Assembly: GCA_910586925.1 (NCBI GenBank)
Contig: CAJUKG010000004.1
Coordinates: 124,001-188,000, forward strand
Length of the DNA: 64,000 nucleotides
Source of the DNA: an uncultured Christensenellaceae bacterium
GTDB taxonomy: Bacteria; Bacillota; Clostridia; Christensenellales; Pumilibacteraceae
Reading direction: 5' to 3'
This document shows positions 1 to 9,437 of the stretch, one piece after another. Position 1 is the stretch's first letter. Each line of letters starts with the position of its first letter. The translations under genes and the position numbers were made by a program. The notes beneath the pieces are model-generated. The model saw only the letters and a list, made by a program, of their open reading frames with translations. It was not told the origin of the DNA and did no database searches.

Positions 1-1
1 T

Positions 2-1483
2 GTGGACGACGGATATTCGGGAACGAACTTTAACCGCCCCGACTTCCAACGGCTTATGGGTGACGTGAACGAAGGTAAAGTCAGAACGATTATCGTAAAA
101 GATATGTCGCGTATGGGTAGAGATTATCTGAAAGTCGGCTTTTATACTGAAATTACTTTCCCCGAAGCGAACGTGAGGTTTATTGCTATCAACGACGGAG
201 TGGACAGCGAAAGCTCGGTAGATAACGACTTCACTCCCTTCCGCAATATCATTAACGAGTGGTATGCAAAAGACACGAGTAAAAAGATTCGTGCCGTTTT
301 CAAAGCAAAAGGTTTATCGGGAAAACATCTTTGCACAATACCGCCCTACGGGTACAAGAAAGACGACCACGACAAACAGCAATGGCTTGTGGACGAAGAC
401 GCGGCAAAAGTAGTCAAAGAAATCTTCTCGCTTTGTATGCAGGGTTACGGTCCGACGCAGATAGCGAGGATACTTACCGAGCGCGGTAGAGAAACACCGA
501 CCATTTACAAACGCAGAGTTGGTTTACCTATTACTTCGCAAGAAACAGAGTTCCCCGAAATATGGGCAACGCAAAGTGTAAACAAAATTCTTGCCAATCC
601 TACTTATCTCGGACACACGGTAAACTTTCGGACAAAAAAGAAATCTTACAAGAGCAAAAAGAAAATAGACTTACCAAAAGAAGAATGGGCAATCTTCGAG
701 AACACACACGAAGCTATTATAGACCAAGATACTTTCGATACCGTTCAACGCATAAGGCAAGCAAAACGCCGTCCTACCGATATGGGCGAAATGAGTATCT
801 TTTCGGGACTTGTGTACTGTGCCGACTGTGGGCAAAAGATGTATCTGTGCCGTTGCACAACGATGAAACAAAAGGAATATTTCAACTGTTCGTCGTACCG
901 CAAAAAGAAAAAAGCAACCTGTACTTCGCATCAGATTACCGTAGAAGCCGTAGAGCATTTTGTTTTAACTAATCTTCAAAGAGTGCTTGCATTTGCAAAG
1001 GACTATGAGCAAGAGTTTTTGGAAATTGTACGGAACGAGAACGAAAAGGAACTGCGTAGGAAACTACAAAGCCAAACACGCGAACTCGAAGAAGCCGAAA
1101 AGCGTATCCAAGCACTTGACCGCATTATACAAAATCTTTATGAGGACAAAGTATGCGGAAATCTTTCTGACGAGCGGTTTGTTAAGATGAGTCAGTCTTA
1201 CGAGCAAGAGCAACGGGAACTCAAAGAGCGTACTTACTTCTTACGGCAAGAGTTATCCAAAGCGAAAGAACAGTCCGACACCGTAACGCGATTTATGCGT
1301 TCGGTACGCAAGTACACGGAGATAACCGAGCTTACACCCGAACTTGTGCGAGAGTTTGTGCAAAAGGTAGTCGTGTACCAAGCGGAAAAGATTAACGGAC
1401 GAAGGACACAACGGATAGATATTTACTTCAACGGTGTGGGACAAATACTTTTACCTACACAAGACAAAAGAGAAACGGCATAG
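2..1483 (+). CDS. Large serine recombinase, 5'-truncated by window edge
   Basis: Site-specific recombinase that would integrate and excise a mobile element. The frame is open at the left edge, so the true start and catalytic serine lie outside the window; what remains starts in the resolvase domain (DDGYSGTNFNRPDF, then VKDMSRMGRDYL). Next come the recombinase domain (about residues 110-225), a zinc ribbon (YCADCGQKM with later cysteines NCSS and ATCTSH, about 275-315), a coiled coil rich in Glu/Lys/Arg (about 340-430), and a C-terminal segment like the DUF4368 tail of Tn4451/Tn1549-type recombinases. It ends about 110 bp before a convergent GH3 gene, so the element's end probably lies in 1484-1596. 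Base composition differs from the GC-rich GH3 neighbour. Family assignment is solid; element identity is unknown. Confidence 0.9.
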   Translation: MDDGYSGTNFNRPDFQRLMGDVNEGKVRTIIVKDMSRMGRDYLKVGFYTEITFPEANVRFIAINDGVDSESSVDNDFTPFRNIINEWYAKDTSKKIRAVFKAKGLSGKHLCTIPPYGYKKDDHDKQQWLVDEDAAKVVKEIFSLCMQGYGPTQIARILTERGRETPTIYKRRVGLPITSQETEFPEIWATQSVNKILANPTYLGHTVNFRTKKKSYKSKKKIDLPKEEWAIFENTHEAIIDQDTFDTVQRIRQAKRRPTDMGEMSIFSGLVYCADCGQKMYLCRCTTMKQKEYFNCSSYRKKKKATCTSHQITVEAVEHFVLTNLQRVLAFAKDYEQEFLEIVRNENEKELRRKLQSQTRELEEAEKRIQALDRIIQNLYEDKVCGNLSDERFVKMSQSYEQEQRELKERTYFLRQELSKAKEQSDTVTRFMRSVRKYTEITELTPELVREFVQKVVVYQAEKINGRRTQRIDIYFNGVGQILLPTQDKRETA

Positions 1484-1596
1484 CATTTCTGCTATACCGT
1501 CTCTCTTAGGAATTGAATAATCCCTATGACACCGCCCCATAAGCGGCATCCGTTTTCTGTTTCGTATTCTATATATTATAATGTTTTGCGCACTGA

Positions 1597-4500
1597 TTAT
1601 TCTTCGTCGTCGGACGTTTCGTTCGACGCGAGGTCGCCTTCGGCGGGTGCCGTTTTCTCTTTCTTATACGTGAAGTATATGATGAGCGCGCCCCACACGG
1701 CGAGAGCCGCGACGATAACGACATCTATCACTATTAGCACGATGCGCCAAGTTTCCATAGCATAGCCGTCCACGCTCACGGACATGATATTGCTGTTTGC
1801 GACGGTGTACAGAATGTTCTTCGTCGCTTTGCGAAGAAGTGTCACCTGCGTCGCGTCGTCGGGCATATAGAACGTTTTTTCGTCTTGCGTCAAAAACAGA
1901 TCGCCGCCCGCGCGGATCATGAGATCGACGTACGTGTAACGGTTAAGACTGTAGTCGGTGATCACCATGCCGCGGAAGCCCCACTCGTCGCGCAGCACTT
2001 CGGTGAGAAGCGCGTAACTGCCGCCCGCCCAGGTCATGCCCAAACGGTTGAAACTGCTCATCATGGCGGTCGCCTTGCCTTCCTTGACCGTTATTTCAAA
2101 CGGCTCGAGATACAGCTCGCGCATGGACTGCTCGTTCGCCCACACGAGTATGCCGTTGTACTCGCGGTCGGTTTCCTGATCGTTGACGGCGAAATGCTTT
2201 ACGTAGCAGTACACGCCTTTGGTGCGCGCGCCCTGCACTACCGCCGCGGCGAACTTGCCAGACAGCAAACCGTCCTCGCTGTAGTACTCCCAATTCCTGC
2301 CCGCGAACGGACTGCGGTGGATATTCACCGCGGGCGCGTACCAACCGCTGTACGGCAAGCCGTCGCCCTTTTCGTTGCCGACGAGTCCTTCCTCGCCGAC
2401 CATTTCGCCCATGCGGTGCGCAAGCTCGACGTTCCAAGTCGCGCCCATAAGACACTCCGCCTGATACGAACAGGTGTCGTAAATGACCGCGCCCGAAATA
2501 AAGCTCGTAAACCCGCTCGGTCCGTCGCTGTCGTTGGTGAGCGGCTTGTTGACGACGTTGTTTATGCCTTTGATCGCATTCGTGCGGAACGCGCCGAACC
2601 CGACGAGGTTTTTCATTTCGTCGACGGTAAGCTCGTCGAGCAGTTTTTCCCAACGCTCGTCGTCGAACGACACCGAACCGACGTAATTGCCGTCCGCGTC
2701 GTTAAGCATATCCGCAAACGAAATGCCGTTGTCGACGGGCGAAGTACGCGGCGACTCGTTCTTGACCTCCCACGGTTTGCCGCTGTCGGGAGTAGTATAC
2801 TTGCGCTTGATGGAATCGTTTAGCGCATTGAAAAGTTCGGGAGTGAGCGTGCGCTCGCCGTCTGCGAGATAGCTTGTGCGCATAGTTCCCGCGAAATTTC
2901 GACGCGACATGTACGACGCGGCTGTATCGGTGCCGAATATACCCGCCGACAGATCGTCGAACCTGTTTTTGACTTCGACTTTCTTGCCGTCGGCATTTTC
3001 GATTTCGCCGAGCTTAACGCCCGTCGCGAGATTGTACGTCGCCCGCGCTTTTGCGGTGTGCGCGTCGGTGCCGACGATAAGCGTATAATCGCCCGCCTCG
3101 AGTTCGTAGCCCTTGAACCCGTTCCCGTTCGCGTCCGACCAATCATAAGACTTCATATCGGACGCTTTGAGCGTAAGCTCGACGGTATCGGTGCCGCCGC
3201 CGGGAATAAGTTTCGTTTTCGCGAACGCGCCGAGCACCACGTGCGACTTCTCGATACCGCCCGGCGTATACGGCGCGGAATAGTACAGTTGCACCACGTC
3301 TTTACCGGGGGTTTGCGTTTTGTTTGTGACCGTGACGGTGACTTTGATCGCGTCGTTTTCGGCGATCGCGCTGCCATCGGGTTTATCGAACGTGACGTCC
3401 CAATCGAAATTCGTGTACGAAAGTCCGTAACCGAACGGATACACTACGTGCGAATTATACCAAGCGTCGGGCGTTTCCGCCGTCTTGTTCTCCTCGAACC
3501 CGCGCGTTTCGTAATACCTGTACCCGACGTAAATGCCTTCCTCGTAGTTTACGAACGCGAACTCGCTCGAACTGCCGTCGGGCGCGATATATCTGTTGCC
3601 GAACTTACTGCCGTACACACCCGTGTTGTACCAAGTGGGGTCTTGAGTAAAGTCCGTCGCCCAGGTATCCACGGTATGTCCCGACGGATTGACCGCACCC
3701 GTGAGCACTCTGCCGACCGCTTTCGCACCCGTCGAACCGGGCAAGCCCATCCACAGTATCGCGTCTATATCGGGATCGGATTCCAGCTCGCCGAGTTCCA
3801 TGGTCGTTCCCGTATTGAGTATGACGATCACCTTATCGAAATTCGCCTTGACATGAGCGAGCAGATCCTTCTCGTTCTTGTCGAGTTCGAGATAGTGGCT
3901 CGTCGCGCTCTCCGCGCCCGTAACGGCGGTATCCGAACCGAAGTCCGTCGCCATTGTGCGCGGCAGGTCGAAGCCCTCGCCGCCGATGCGCGAAAATACG
4001 ACGATCGCCGCGTCGCGATAGTCCGCGTACGAGCTTGTCAGTCCGTCGTAACCGCTTTTCGCCGTTTCGCCCGTTGCGAATCCCGAAAGCCGTTGACCGC
4101 TCGTCATGGCGGGGTTATCGGGACGCCCGCCGCCCGAGCGCGTATTATCGTCGTAAAAACTCTTGAGCGCGGGATTGTAAGCTATCCCCGCCGCCGTGAG
4201 GCTGTCGTACAGCGTGACGCGCGTCGAACCGGACGCGCCGCTCGCCGAACCCGACCCGCCGTAAACGAGATTGACGGAGTTTTTGCCGAACACGCTTACC
4301 TTGGGAGAAGCTCCGAGCGGGAGCGCGCCGCCTTCATTTTTGAGCAAAGTGACGCCTTCCTCGGCAACCGATACGACAAAGTCCTCCGCCGCCGACAGCA
4401 CTTCCTTTTTGCTCTTGTATTCGCGGTCGTACAGCTCGTCGCGACGATCGTCCGTTATTTTGGCGCGTTCGCCGCCGAACACAAGCCCGAGCGAATTGTT

Positions 4501-4617
4501 AATGATCGGAACTTGCGTAATGACGAGTGACACGACAAGCACAAGCACGAGCAGTACGCACGTCGTTATAAACCAAGCGCGAGTGCCTTTGTGCTTCCAT
4601 ATAAACTTGAAATTCAT
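1597..4617 (-). CDS. Membrane-anchored GH3 beta-glycosidase with permuted domain order
   Basis: Probable exo-acting beta-glycosidase. Residues about 14-38 form an N-terminal membrane helix. The module usually at the GH3 C terminus comes first (LLKNEGGALPLG, about 75-410), followed by a fibronectin-III-like domain (VVQLYYSAPYTPGGIEK, about 430-520). The catalytic TIM barrel is last, with the nucleophile in GMVITDYS, Asp about 888. A second helix near residues 950-975 precedes a charged tail. This barrel-last order is known from some ruminal GH3 enzymes (Ruminococcus albus, Butyrivibrio). With a helix at each end, both termini may be anchored, leaving the enzyme outside. The start has an upstream GAGGAGAG-type site. 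It lies 25 bp after the lipoprotein gene, so the two are probably co-transcribed. Substrate cannot be told. Confidence 0.9.
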   Translation of the reverse strand: MNFKFIWKHKGTRAWFITTCVLLVLVLVVSLVITQVPIINNSLGLVFGGERAKITDDRRDELYDREYKSKKEVLSAAEDFVVSVAEEGVTLLKNEGGALPLGASPKVSVFGKNSVNLVYGGSGSASGASGSTRVTLYDSLTAAGIAYNPALKSFYDDNTRSGGGRPDNPAMTSGQRLSGFATGETAKSGYDGLTSSYADYRDAAIVVFSRIGGEGFDLPRTMATDFGSDTAVTGAESATSHYLELDKNEKDLLAHVKANFDKVIVILNTGTTMELGELESDPDIDAILWMGLPGSTGAKAVGRVLTGAVNPSGHTVDTWATDFTQDPTWYNTGVYGSKFGNRYIAPDGSSSEFAFVNYEEGIYVGYRYYETRGFEENKTAETPDAWYNSHVVYPFGYGLSYTNFDWDVTFDKPDGSAIAENDAIKVTVTVTNKTQTPGKDVVQLYYSAPYTPGGIEKSHVVLGAFAKTKLIPGGGTDTVELTLKASDMKSYDWSDANGNGFKGYELEAGDYTLIVGTDAHTAKARATYNLATGVKLGEIENADGKKVEVKNRFDDLSAGIFGTDTAASYMSRRNFAGTMRTSYLADGERTLTPELFNALNDSIKRKYTTPDSGKPWEVKNESPRTSPVDNGISFADMLNDADGNYVGSVSFDDERWEKLLDELTVDEMKNLVGFGAFRTNAIKGINNVVNKPLTNDSDGPSGFTSFISGAVIYDTCSYQAECLMGATWNVELAHRMGEMVGEEGLVGNEKGDGLPYSGWYAPAVNIHRSPFAGRNWEYYSEDGLLSGKFAAAVVQGARTKGVYCYVKHFAVNDQETDREYNGILVWANEQSMRELYLEPFEITVKEGKATAMMSSFNRLGMTWAGGSYALLTEVLRDEWGFRGMVITDYSLNRYTYVDLMIRAGGDLFLTQDEKTFYMPDDATQVTLLRKATKNILYTVANSNIMSVSVDGYAMETWRIVLIVIDVVIVAALAVWGALIIYFTYKKEKTAPAEGDLASNETSDDEE

Positions 4618-4642
4618 TTCACTCTCCTCGCGAAAAGAACCG

Positions 4643-5269
4643 TCAGTCGAGGTTGTCCTCGTGCGCGTCGAACGTGAGCTTTGCGTCGGTAGTGAGCTTG
4701 AGGCAATCCACCGACGGTGCGCTTACCGTACCGTTGAGGTGCTTGTTGTTCTGCGGCTTGAGCACGATCGTGTTCTCGCCCTTTTTAATGTTGATCGTAC
4801 CGATAGTGCGCAGCTTGAAATTTTGCACGCTGTTCACGCCCTGTTCGGTGCCGAATCCCGTATACGTGACCGCCGTGCCGTTGACGATGATCCCGAATTC
4901 TTCGGGCGTCCACGTAATGGAGGCGAGCGCGTTGCTGCCGAAAATACCTTTGAGTGCCGCAGTGCCGTCTTTGTCCGATGTGAACTTGAACGTGAGCGGG
5001 CTGTTCTCGCCAAGACTGCCGACAAACGCGCCGTTACTCGCTTCTTTGGATTCCGCGATCATGTTGAGTCCGCTCGTGGACCCCGACGGACCGAGTCCCA
5101 CAAGTCCCGTGAGATCGGTGTATTCCGCTTCGAACACGTATTCGGTTTCCCCGCCGTTCCCGCCGTTCCCGCCGTCGCCGTTGCCGCCGCACGCGACGAG
5201 TGCGCCCGCCGAAGTGAGCATGCAGCCGGCAAGAGCCGCCGCGATCATACTTTTTATATACTTTTTCAT
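4643..5269 (-). CDS. Lipoprotein with CBM6/35-like carbohydrate-binding domain
   Basis: Predicted surface lipoprotein of 208 aa. The signal peptide ends in a lipobox (ALVAC), with Cys 27 as the likely lipidated residue, followed by a Gly/Asn-rich linker. The mature part opens with YVFEAEYTDLTG, the kind of start seen in CBM6/CBM35 beta-sandwich modules, and ends with KKGENTIVLKPQN, also typical of these folds. No catalytic motif is visible, so it probably binds sugar or acts as a substrate-capture partner. It sits between two GH3 genes on the same strand. CBM membership is inferred from motif appearance only. Confidence 0.75.
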   Translation of the reverse strand: MKKYIKSMIAAALAGCMLTSAGALVACGGNGDGGNGGNGGETEYVFEAEYTDLTGLVGLGPSGSTSGLNMIAESKEASNGAFVGSLGENSPLTFKFTSDKDGTAALKGIFGSNALASITWTPEEFGIIVNGTAVTYTGFGTEQGVNSVQNFKLRTIGTINIKKGENTIVLKPQNNKHLNGTVSAPSVDCLKLTTDAKLTFDAHEDNLD

Positions 5270-5346
5270 GTCGATACTCCTTTATCGAATTTATTTTAAT
5301 TTTGCCTTTCGACCGCAATAATATACGGTCGCTTTTAATACGATTG

Positions 5347-5373
5347 CCCGACGCGGCAAACTACCGCGTCGGG
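5347..5373. terminator. Hairpin between GH3 and lipoprotein genes
   Basis: A perfect 10-bp stem (CCCGACGCGG with CCGCGTCGGG) and a 7-nt loop sits 32 bp after the stop of the 5405-8716 GH3 gene and before the lipoprotein gene. There is no immediate U-run on the transcribed strand, so it may be an RNA-processing or partial-termination element that sets relative expression of the cluster. Confidence 0.5.
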
Positions 5374-5404
5374 ATCGTACCGTTTATCTAATTTTCGTAC
5401 CGTC

Positions 5405-8400
5405 TTATTTCTTCTTGACGAATACGAGAGTTATCGCGGCACCTGCCGCAACAAGTCCGAGTATGCCGAGCACAAGCCCCGCGATCGCTACGCCGCTCGC
5501 ACCGTTGTCGGCTGCCGAAACGCCCGCCGCAGTGCCGTCGGCATTGTTCACGTTGAGCGCAAGCTCCACCGACGCCGAACGGTAGCCGTCCGCAGTCGCG
5601 GTGACGGTCACATTGTAAGTGCCCGCTTTGGTGGGCGTGCCCGTTATAGTGCCGCTCGCCGCATCGAACGTAAGACCTTCGGGAAGTCCCGTCACACCGT
5701 ACTTAATATCAGAGAACTGCGTGTTGGTATTGAGCGTGGCGTTCTTGAGCGCGACGGAGGTGTACGCCGTGCCTACTTTCGCATCGGCAAGTTTGAGTTC
5801 GACTTCCTCGCCTTCCACTTCCATGGTGTTGTTGTACACCACTTTCGCGCCGTAAGGGATCTGCATGGCGTTGCTGTTGGCAACCATGTACAGCACCTGC
5901 TTCGTCGCTTGCTGCAAACAGTGAATGGTGATATTCTTGTCGGCGGCGGGCATGGCGTCGATTTCCGCCTTGTCGAGATAAATACCGCCGTTAAGACCGT
6001 AAACTCTCGCGTCAAGCATGAGGTTCGCACCCGCTTTGATGAGCTGATACGCATTGACGGAGTTATAAAGCACTATGTCGGTAACGACCGCACCGTCGAA
6101 GCCCCATTCGTTGCGAAGCACCGCGGTGTTCACCGCATAGCTGCCGCCGCACCAAGTGTAGCCGATACGGGTAAACGAACCCATGGCGAACGTCGCGCCG
6201 CCGTCCTCGACTGCGATCTGGTACCCCTTGAGATACAGCTCGCGGATAGCCTGCTCGGTCACCCACGCCGCAAGACCGTCGTTAGGCGTGCCGTTTGCCG
6301 CCATCGGACCCGCGCGGTAGGTGGACGCACCGCCGCCGTCGTTGTGGAACGCGAAGTGCTTGATCGTGATATAGCAGCCCTTCGCCTTCGCGCCGCGCGA
6401 TGCGGAAGCCGCAGTCATGCCTGTAAGAACGGGGTCCTCGCTGTAGTATTCGGTGTAACGGCTGTCGAAGTAACCGCGGTGGATATTCATGCCGGGCGCA
6501 TACCAGCCGGTGTAGTTGAACGCTACGCCGCCCTGTTGCGTCGAGTTGCCCCACAAGCCCTGCTCGCCGATAATTTCGCCCATATCGTAAGCGAGCTGTT
6601 TGTTGTACGTGCTCGCGATCATCGGCTCGGACGCGAAGAAGTTGAAGCGGTCGGTACTGTCGGTATAGTTACCCGTCCAGCCCTTGGGACCGTCCGTATC
6701 GCGCGAGAAAGGTTTGCCGATATACGGAATGGCTTTGGATTGGAAGCCGCCGTTGTTGACGAGGTCTATCATCTCCTCGACGGTGAGCTGTTCGACAAGC
6801 TCTTGATACCGTGCATCATCTGCATCCGCGCCGATGAGATCGGACAGTACGAACTTGTACGTCGAAGAAGTGCGCTTTGACGCGTCGCCCGTTTTGACGG
6901 TGGGAATATCGGTATAGTGCGCGTTGAACGCCGCATCGTCGTATGCGAACTTCTTGTATTCTTCTTCGGTGATCGTCTTGACGCTCGCTTTGGCATAGCC
7001 GTCCTGCGTCGTGTCAAGCCCCGTCATTTCGGCGGGAAGGGTGCCCGCAAAATCGCTGCGAGAAACGGAAGTGTAGCCGTAATCGCCGAAACCTTTCGTT
7101 ACGTCGTCGAATTGGTTGGTGATCTTCGCGCCCGTGACCGCGGTATCGCATTTGACGGTAGCGTCGAGCGTGAAGGATTCGGTCATATCCGCACTGCCCG
7201 ACTGTTTGATTTTGTGCGCGTTCTCCATGAACTTGAACGTGTATTCGCCGTCCTCGAGAACGTAAGTTTTCGCGGTATTGTAGTCGTACGACGCCATGTC
7301 GCGAGCGTCCACCGTGAGATGCACGACTTGGCTTTCGCCCGGCTTCAAAACCTCGGTTTTAGCATAATCGCCGAGCACGACGTGCGCCTTCTCTATACCG
7401 TTCGTCTTGTACGGCGCAGTATAGTAAAGCTCGACGACGTCCTTGCCCGAATAGTTGCCGACGTTGGTCACTTTGACATCGAACGTGAACGACGTGTTTT
7501 GCGTGATCGTGCCGTCGACACCGCGCGAGCCTACCAATTCCCAATCGAAATCGGTGTACGAAAGTCCTGTACCGAAAGTCCAGTTGACGTTCGCGTTATA
7601 CCAAGTATCGCCGTCGGTAAATCCGCGCGTTTCGTAATAGCGGTAGCCGTTGTAAATACCTTCTTCGTAGCCGACGCCCCAAGTATTGGTGAGCTTTTCG
7701 CCGACTTTGTAACGGGTATATCCGGTGAATGCGCCGTTGCCGTCGATCGACCAACCGTTGGCATCGGTGCGGGTGTTGAAGTTGTAGTAGGACGGATCTT
7801 TAGTAAAATCTTTCGCCCATGTGTCGGTAAGCCGACCGGACGGCGAAACGGTGCCGTTAAGCACTTTGCCGACCGCGCCGAGTCCGTTGTCGCCCGGCTC
7901 GCCTATCTGCAAGATCGCATCTACGTCGGCGAACTCGTCCAAGCGCAGTTCGAGCGGCGTGCAGGTATTGAGAAGCAGGATCACTCTGTCGAACTTGCCC
8001 GCGACCTTTTTGACGAGATCGTACTGTTCTTCATCGAGCTGCAAGCTGTGCGTGCGCTTGCCCGCGCCGCTGCCTATTTGGTTCGACCCGCCGCCCAAAA
8101 CTATGAGCGCGGCGTCGCCGTAATTGTCGTACGACTTGACCCAGTCGCTGTCGTCTTTGAACATGTCGGTTATCTTCGTCGCGAGCGAAGCGTCGTTGGG
8201 ATACACCGCGACCTGTTGCGTGACGGGATTGCCCTGCCAATCGGTGCCCTGCACCTCTTTTGTTTCGGCGACCCACGCCTCATACTGACCGCGCACGACG
8301 GGATTGATGCGGAATCCCGCTTGCTCGAGACTGTCGTAAATGCTGACGCTCACGCCCGCGATACCGCCCGACGCGTCGCCGCCGTTGGCACTGCCGCCCG

Positions 8401-8716
8401 TCGCGGGCGCAGTACCGTTGCGCCCGAATACCGTTATGCGCGAGCCGCCTATGCCGCCCGCGGCAAGCGGAAGCGCGTTGTTCTCGTTCTTAAGCAAAAC
8501 CATTCCTTCTTCGGCGATCTTCAGATTGAGATCCAAGCCCGCCTGCATAGCCTCGGCTTTGCTCGAGTACGACGAAGTGAATAACGGTTTGGCGACTTCC
8601 GCCGACGCAGACATGCCCGCGCCCGCAACGCCTCCCGCTACTCCTACCAGTCCTACCGCAACCGCAAGCACGCCCGTAGTAACGCCCTTGCGGATCGCTT
8701 TGGAATTTTTCTTCAT
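5405..8716 (-). CDS. Secreted GH3 beta-glycosidase, permuted, with C-terminal Ig-like domain and membrane helix
   Basis: Probable beta-glycosidase of 1103 aa. An N-terminal signal peptide (VTTGVLAVAVGLVGVAGG, then ASAEVA) is followed by the sandwich module normally found second in GH3 (LLKNENNALPLAAGG, about 70-390). A fibronectin-III-like domain follows (VVELYYTAPYKTNGIEKAH, about 420-520). The catalytic barrel comes last, with the nucleophile in GAVVTDIV, Asp 880. A putative Ig-like domain (GLPEGLTFDAASGTITGTP, about 985-1065) and a C-terminal helix ending in FVFVKKK-like basic residues follow, so the enzyme should be membrane-tethered on the outer face. The start has an AGGAG site. It is the first gene of the leftward cluster; its promoter is at about 9003-9030, giving a 280-nt leader. 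Confidence 0.9.
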   Translation of the reverse strand: MKKNSKAIRKGVTTGVLAVAVGLVGVAGGVAGAGMSASAEVAKPLFTSSYSSKAEAMQAGLDLNLKIAEEGMVLLKNENNALPLAAGGIGGSRITVFGRNGTAPATGGSANGGDASGGIAGVSVSIYDSLEQAGFRINPVVRGQYEAWVAETKEVQGTDWQGNPVTQQVAVYPNDASLATKITDMFKDDSDWVKSYDNYGDAALIVLGGGSNQIGSGAGKRTHSLQLDEEQYDLVKKVAGKFDRVILLLNTCTPLELRLDEFADVDAILQIGEPGDNGLGAVGKVLNGTVSPSGRLTDTWAKDFTKDPSYYNFNTRTDANGWSIDGNGAFTGYTRYKVGEKLTNTWGVGYEEGIYNGYRYYETRGFTDGDTWYNANVNWTFGTGLSYTDFDWELVGSRGVDGTITQNTSFTFDVKVTNVGNYSGKDVVELYYTAPYKTNGIEKAHVVLGDYAKTEVLKPGESQVVHLTVDARDMASYDYNTAKTYVLEDGEYTFKFMENAHKIKQSGSADMTESFTLDATVKCDTAVTGAKITNQFDDVTKGFGDYGYTSVSRSDFAGTLPAEMTGLDTTQDGYAKASVKTITEEEYKKFAYDDAAFNAHYTDIPTVKTGDASKRTSSTYKFVLSDLIGADADDARYQELVEQLTVEEMIDLVNNGGFQSKAIPYIGKPFSRDTDGPKGWTGNYTDSTDRFNFFASEPMIASTYNKQLAYDMGEIIGEQGLWGNSTQQGGVAFNYTGWYAPGMNIHRGYFDSRYTEYYSEDPVLTGMTAASASRGAKAKGCYITIKHFAFHNDGGGASTYRAGPMAANGTPNDGLAAWVTEQAIRELYLKGYQIAVEDGGATFAMGSFTRIGYTWCGGSYAVNTAVLRNEWGFDGAVVTDIVLYNSVNAYQLIKAGANLMLDARVYGLNGGIYLDKAEIDAMPAADKNITIHCLQQATKQVLYMVANSNAMQIPYGAKVVYNNTMEVEGEEVELKLADAKVGTAYTSVALKNATLNTNTQFSDIKYGVTGLPEGLTFDAASGTITGTPTKAGTYNVTVTATADGYRSASVELALNVNNADGTAAGVSAADNGASGVAIAGLVLGILGLVAAGAAITLVFVKKK

Positions 8717-9002
8717 TTTTCACTCTCCTTATTGAAATTTTATTTATCCGCACTTACGCGTATAAACCGATACCGAAATATTGCGTATGTATCGCCGCGC
8801 CAGAACGTCGAAACGCGCGACCGACGCAATAAACAGAACGTTATTTCCGTCGCACGCCGCCGAATGTCGAACGGAGCGCATAGACATGCATTGCGGGAAT
8901 TCCGCCGCACATGAATCATCACTTCGGAAAACGTTCCTCATCATATATCACCGAAAACCCGAATTCACACTGCCGAAAAAGCAACACTTTGAAACCACTT
9001 AA
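8717..9002 (-). other. Long 5' leader of the GH3 gene
   Basis: About 280 nt separate the candidate promoter at 9003-9030 from the GH3 start codon. I see no credible gene here; short frames on both strands lack ribosome sites. The length leaves room for a regulatory RNA, but I recognised no known riboswitch. Confidence 0.35.
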
Positions 9003-9030
9003 ATTATACCCCCCCCCGACCTTTTGTCAA
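9003..9030 (-). promoter_or_regulatory. Candidate phase-variable promoter (G9 spacer tract)
   Basis: On the minus strand a perfect TTGACA (9030-9025) and a perfect TATAAT (9008-9003) are separated by 16 bp, nine of which are an uninterrupted G run (C9 on the plus strand, 9009-9017). Slippage to ten would make the optimal 17-bp spacer. It directs transcription to the permuted GH3 gene at 8716. Confidence 0.6.
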
Positions 9031-9197
9031 GTGTTTTGCAAAAGTTTTTTACTTTTGTTCCGAGTTTTTTATTATTTTGCTCTACATAAATACAAAATAT
9101 CCGCTATGAGCGAAAATCGCCGCAAATTAAAGATTAACCGCGATTTTTGTCGCAAACTCGTCGCAACCAACAATCGCAAAAAAACCGTGTAAATCAC

Positions 9198-9226
9198 TTG
9201 ACAATCGACGAATATAGTGATAGAAT
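9198..9226 (+). promoter_or_regulatory. Promoter of tRNA-Ala
   Basis: TTGACA (9198-9203), 17-bp spacer, TAGAAT (9221-9226), about 43 bp before the tRNA. The leader holds an inverted repeat (TTATGCCCG at about 9230 with CGGGCATAA ending near 9260). Confidence 0.65.
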
Positions 9227-9268
9227 AATTTATGCCCGCACGGAAACCGCACGGGCATAAGATCTTAC

Positions 9269-9344
9269 GGGGATATAGCTCAGTTGGTAGAGCGATGCGT
9301 TCGCAACGCATAGGTCATGGGTTCGAGTCCCACTATCTCCACCA
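9269..9344 (+). tRNA. tRNA-Ala(CGC)
   Basis: Complete 76-nt cloverleaf with encoded CCA. The acceptor GGGGATA pairs with TATCTCC with one G-U pair. The D arm is AGCTCAGTTGGTAGAGC, the anticodon stem ATGCG/CGCAT with loop TTCGCAA gives anticodon CGC, and the T arm is GGGTTCGAGTCCC. It decodes GCG (alanine). The mobile element begins just downstream, 94 bp from the recombinase stop codon, so this tRNA marks the likely insertion locus. Confidence 0.93.
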
Positions 9345-9437
9345 GTCAAAACCCAGTCGAACCCATATAGGTTTGGTTGGGTATTTTCTTTTCAAGACAC
9401 GCTGTATAACGGCGTGTTTTTGTTTTATACGGTGGTT

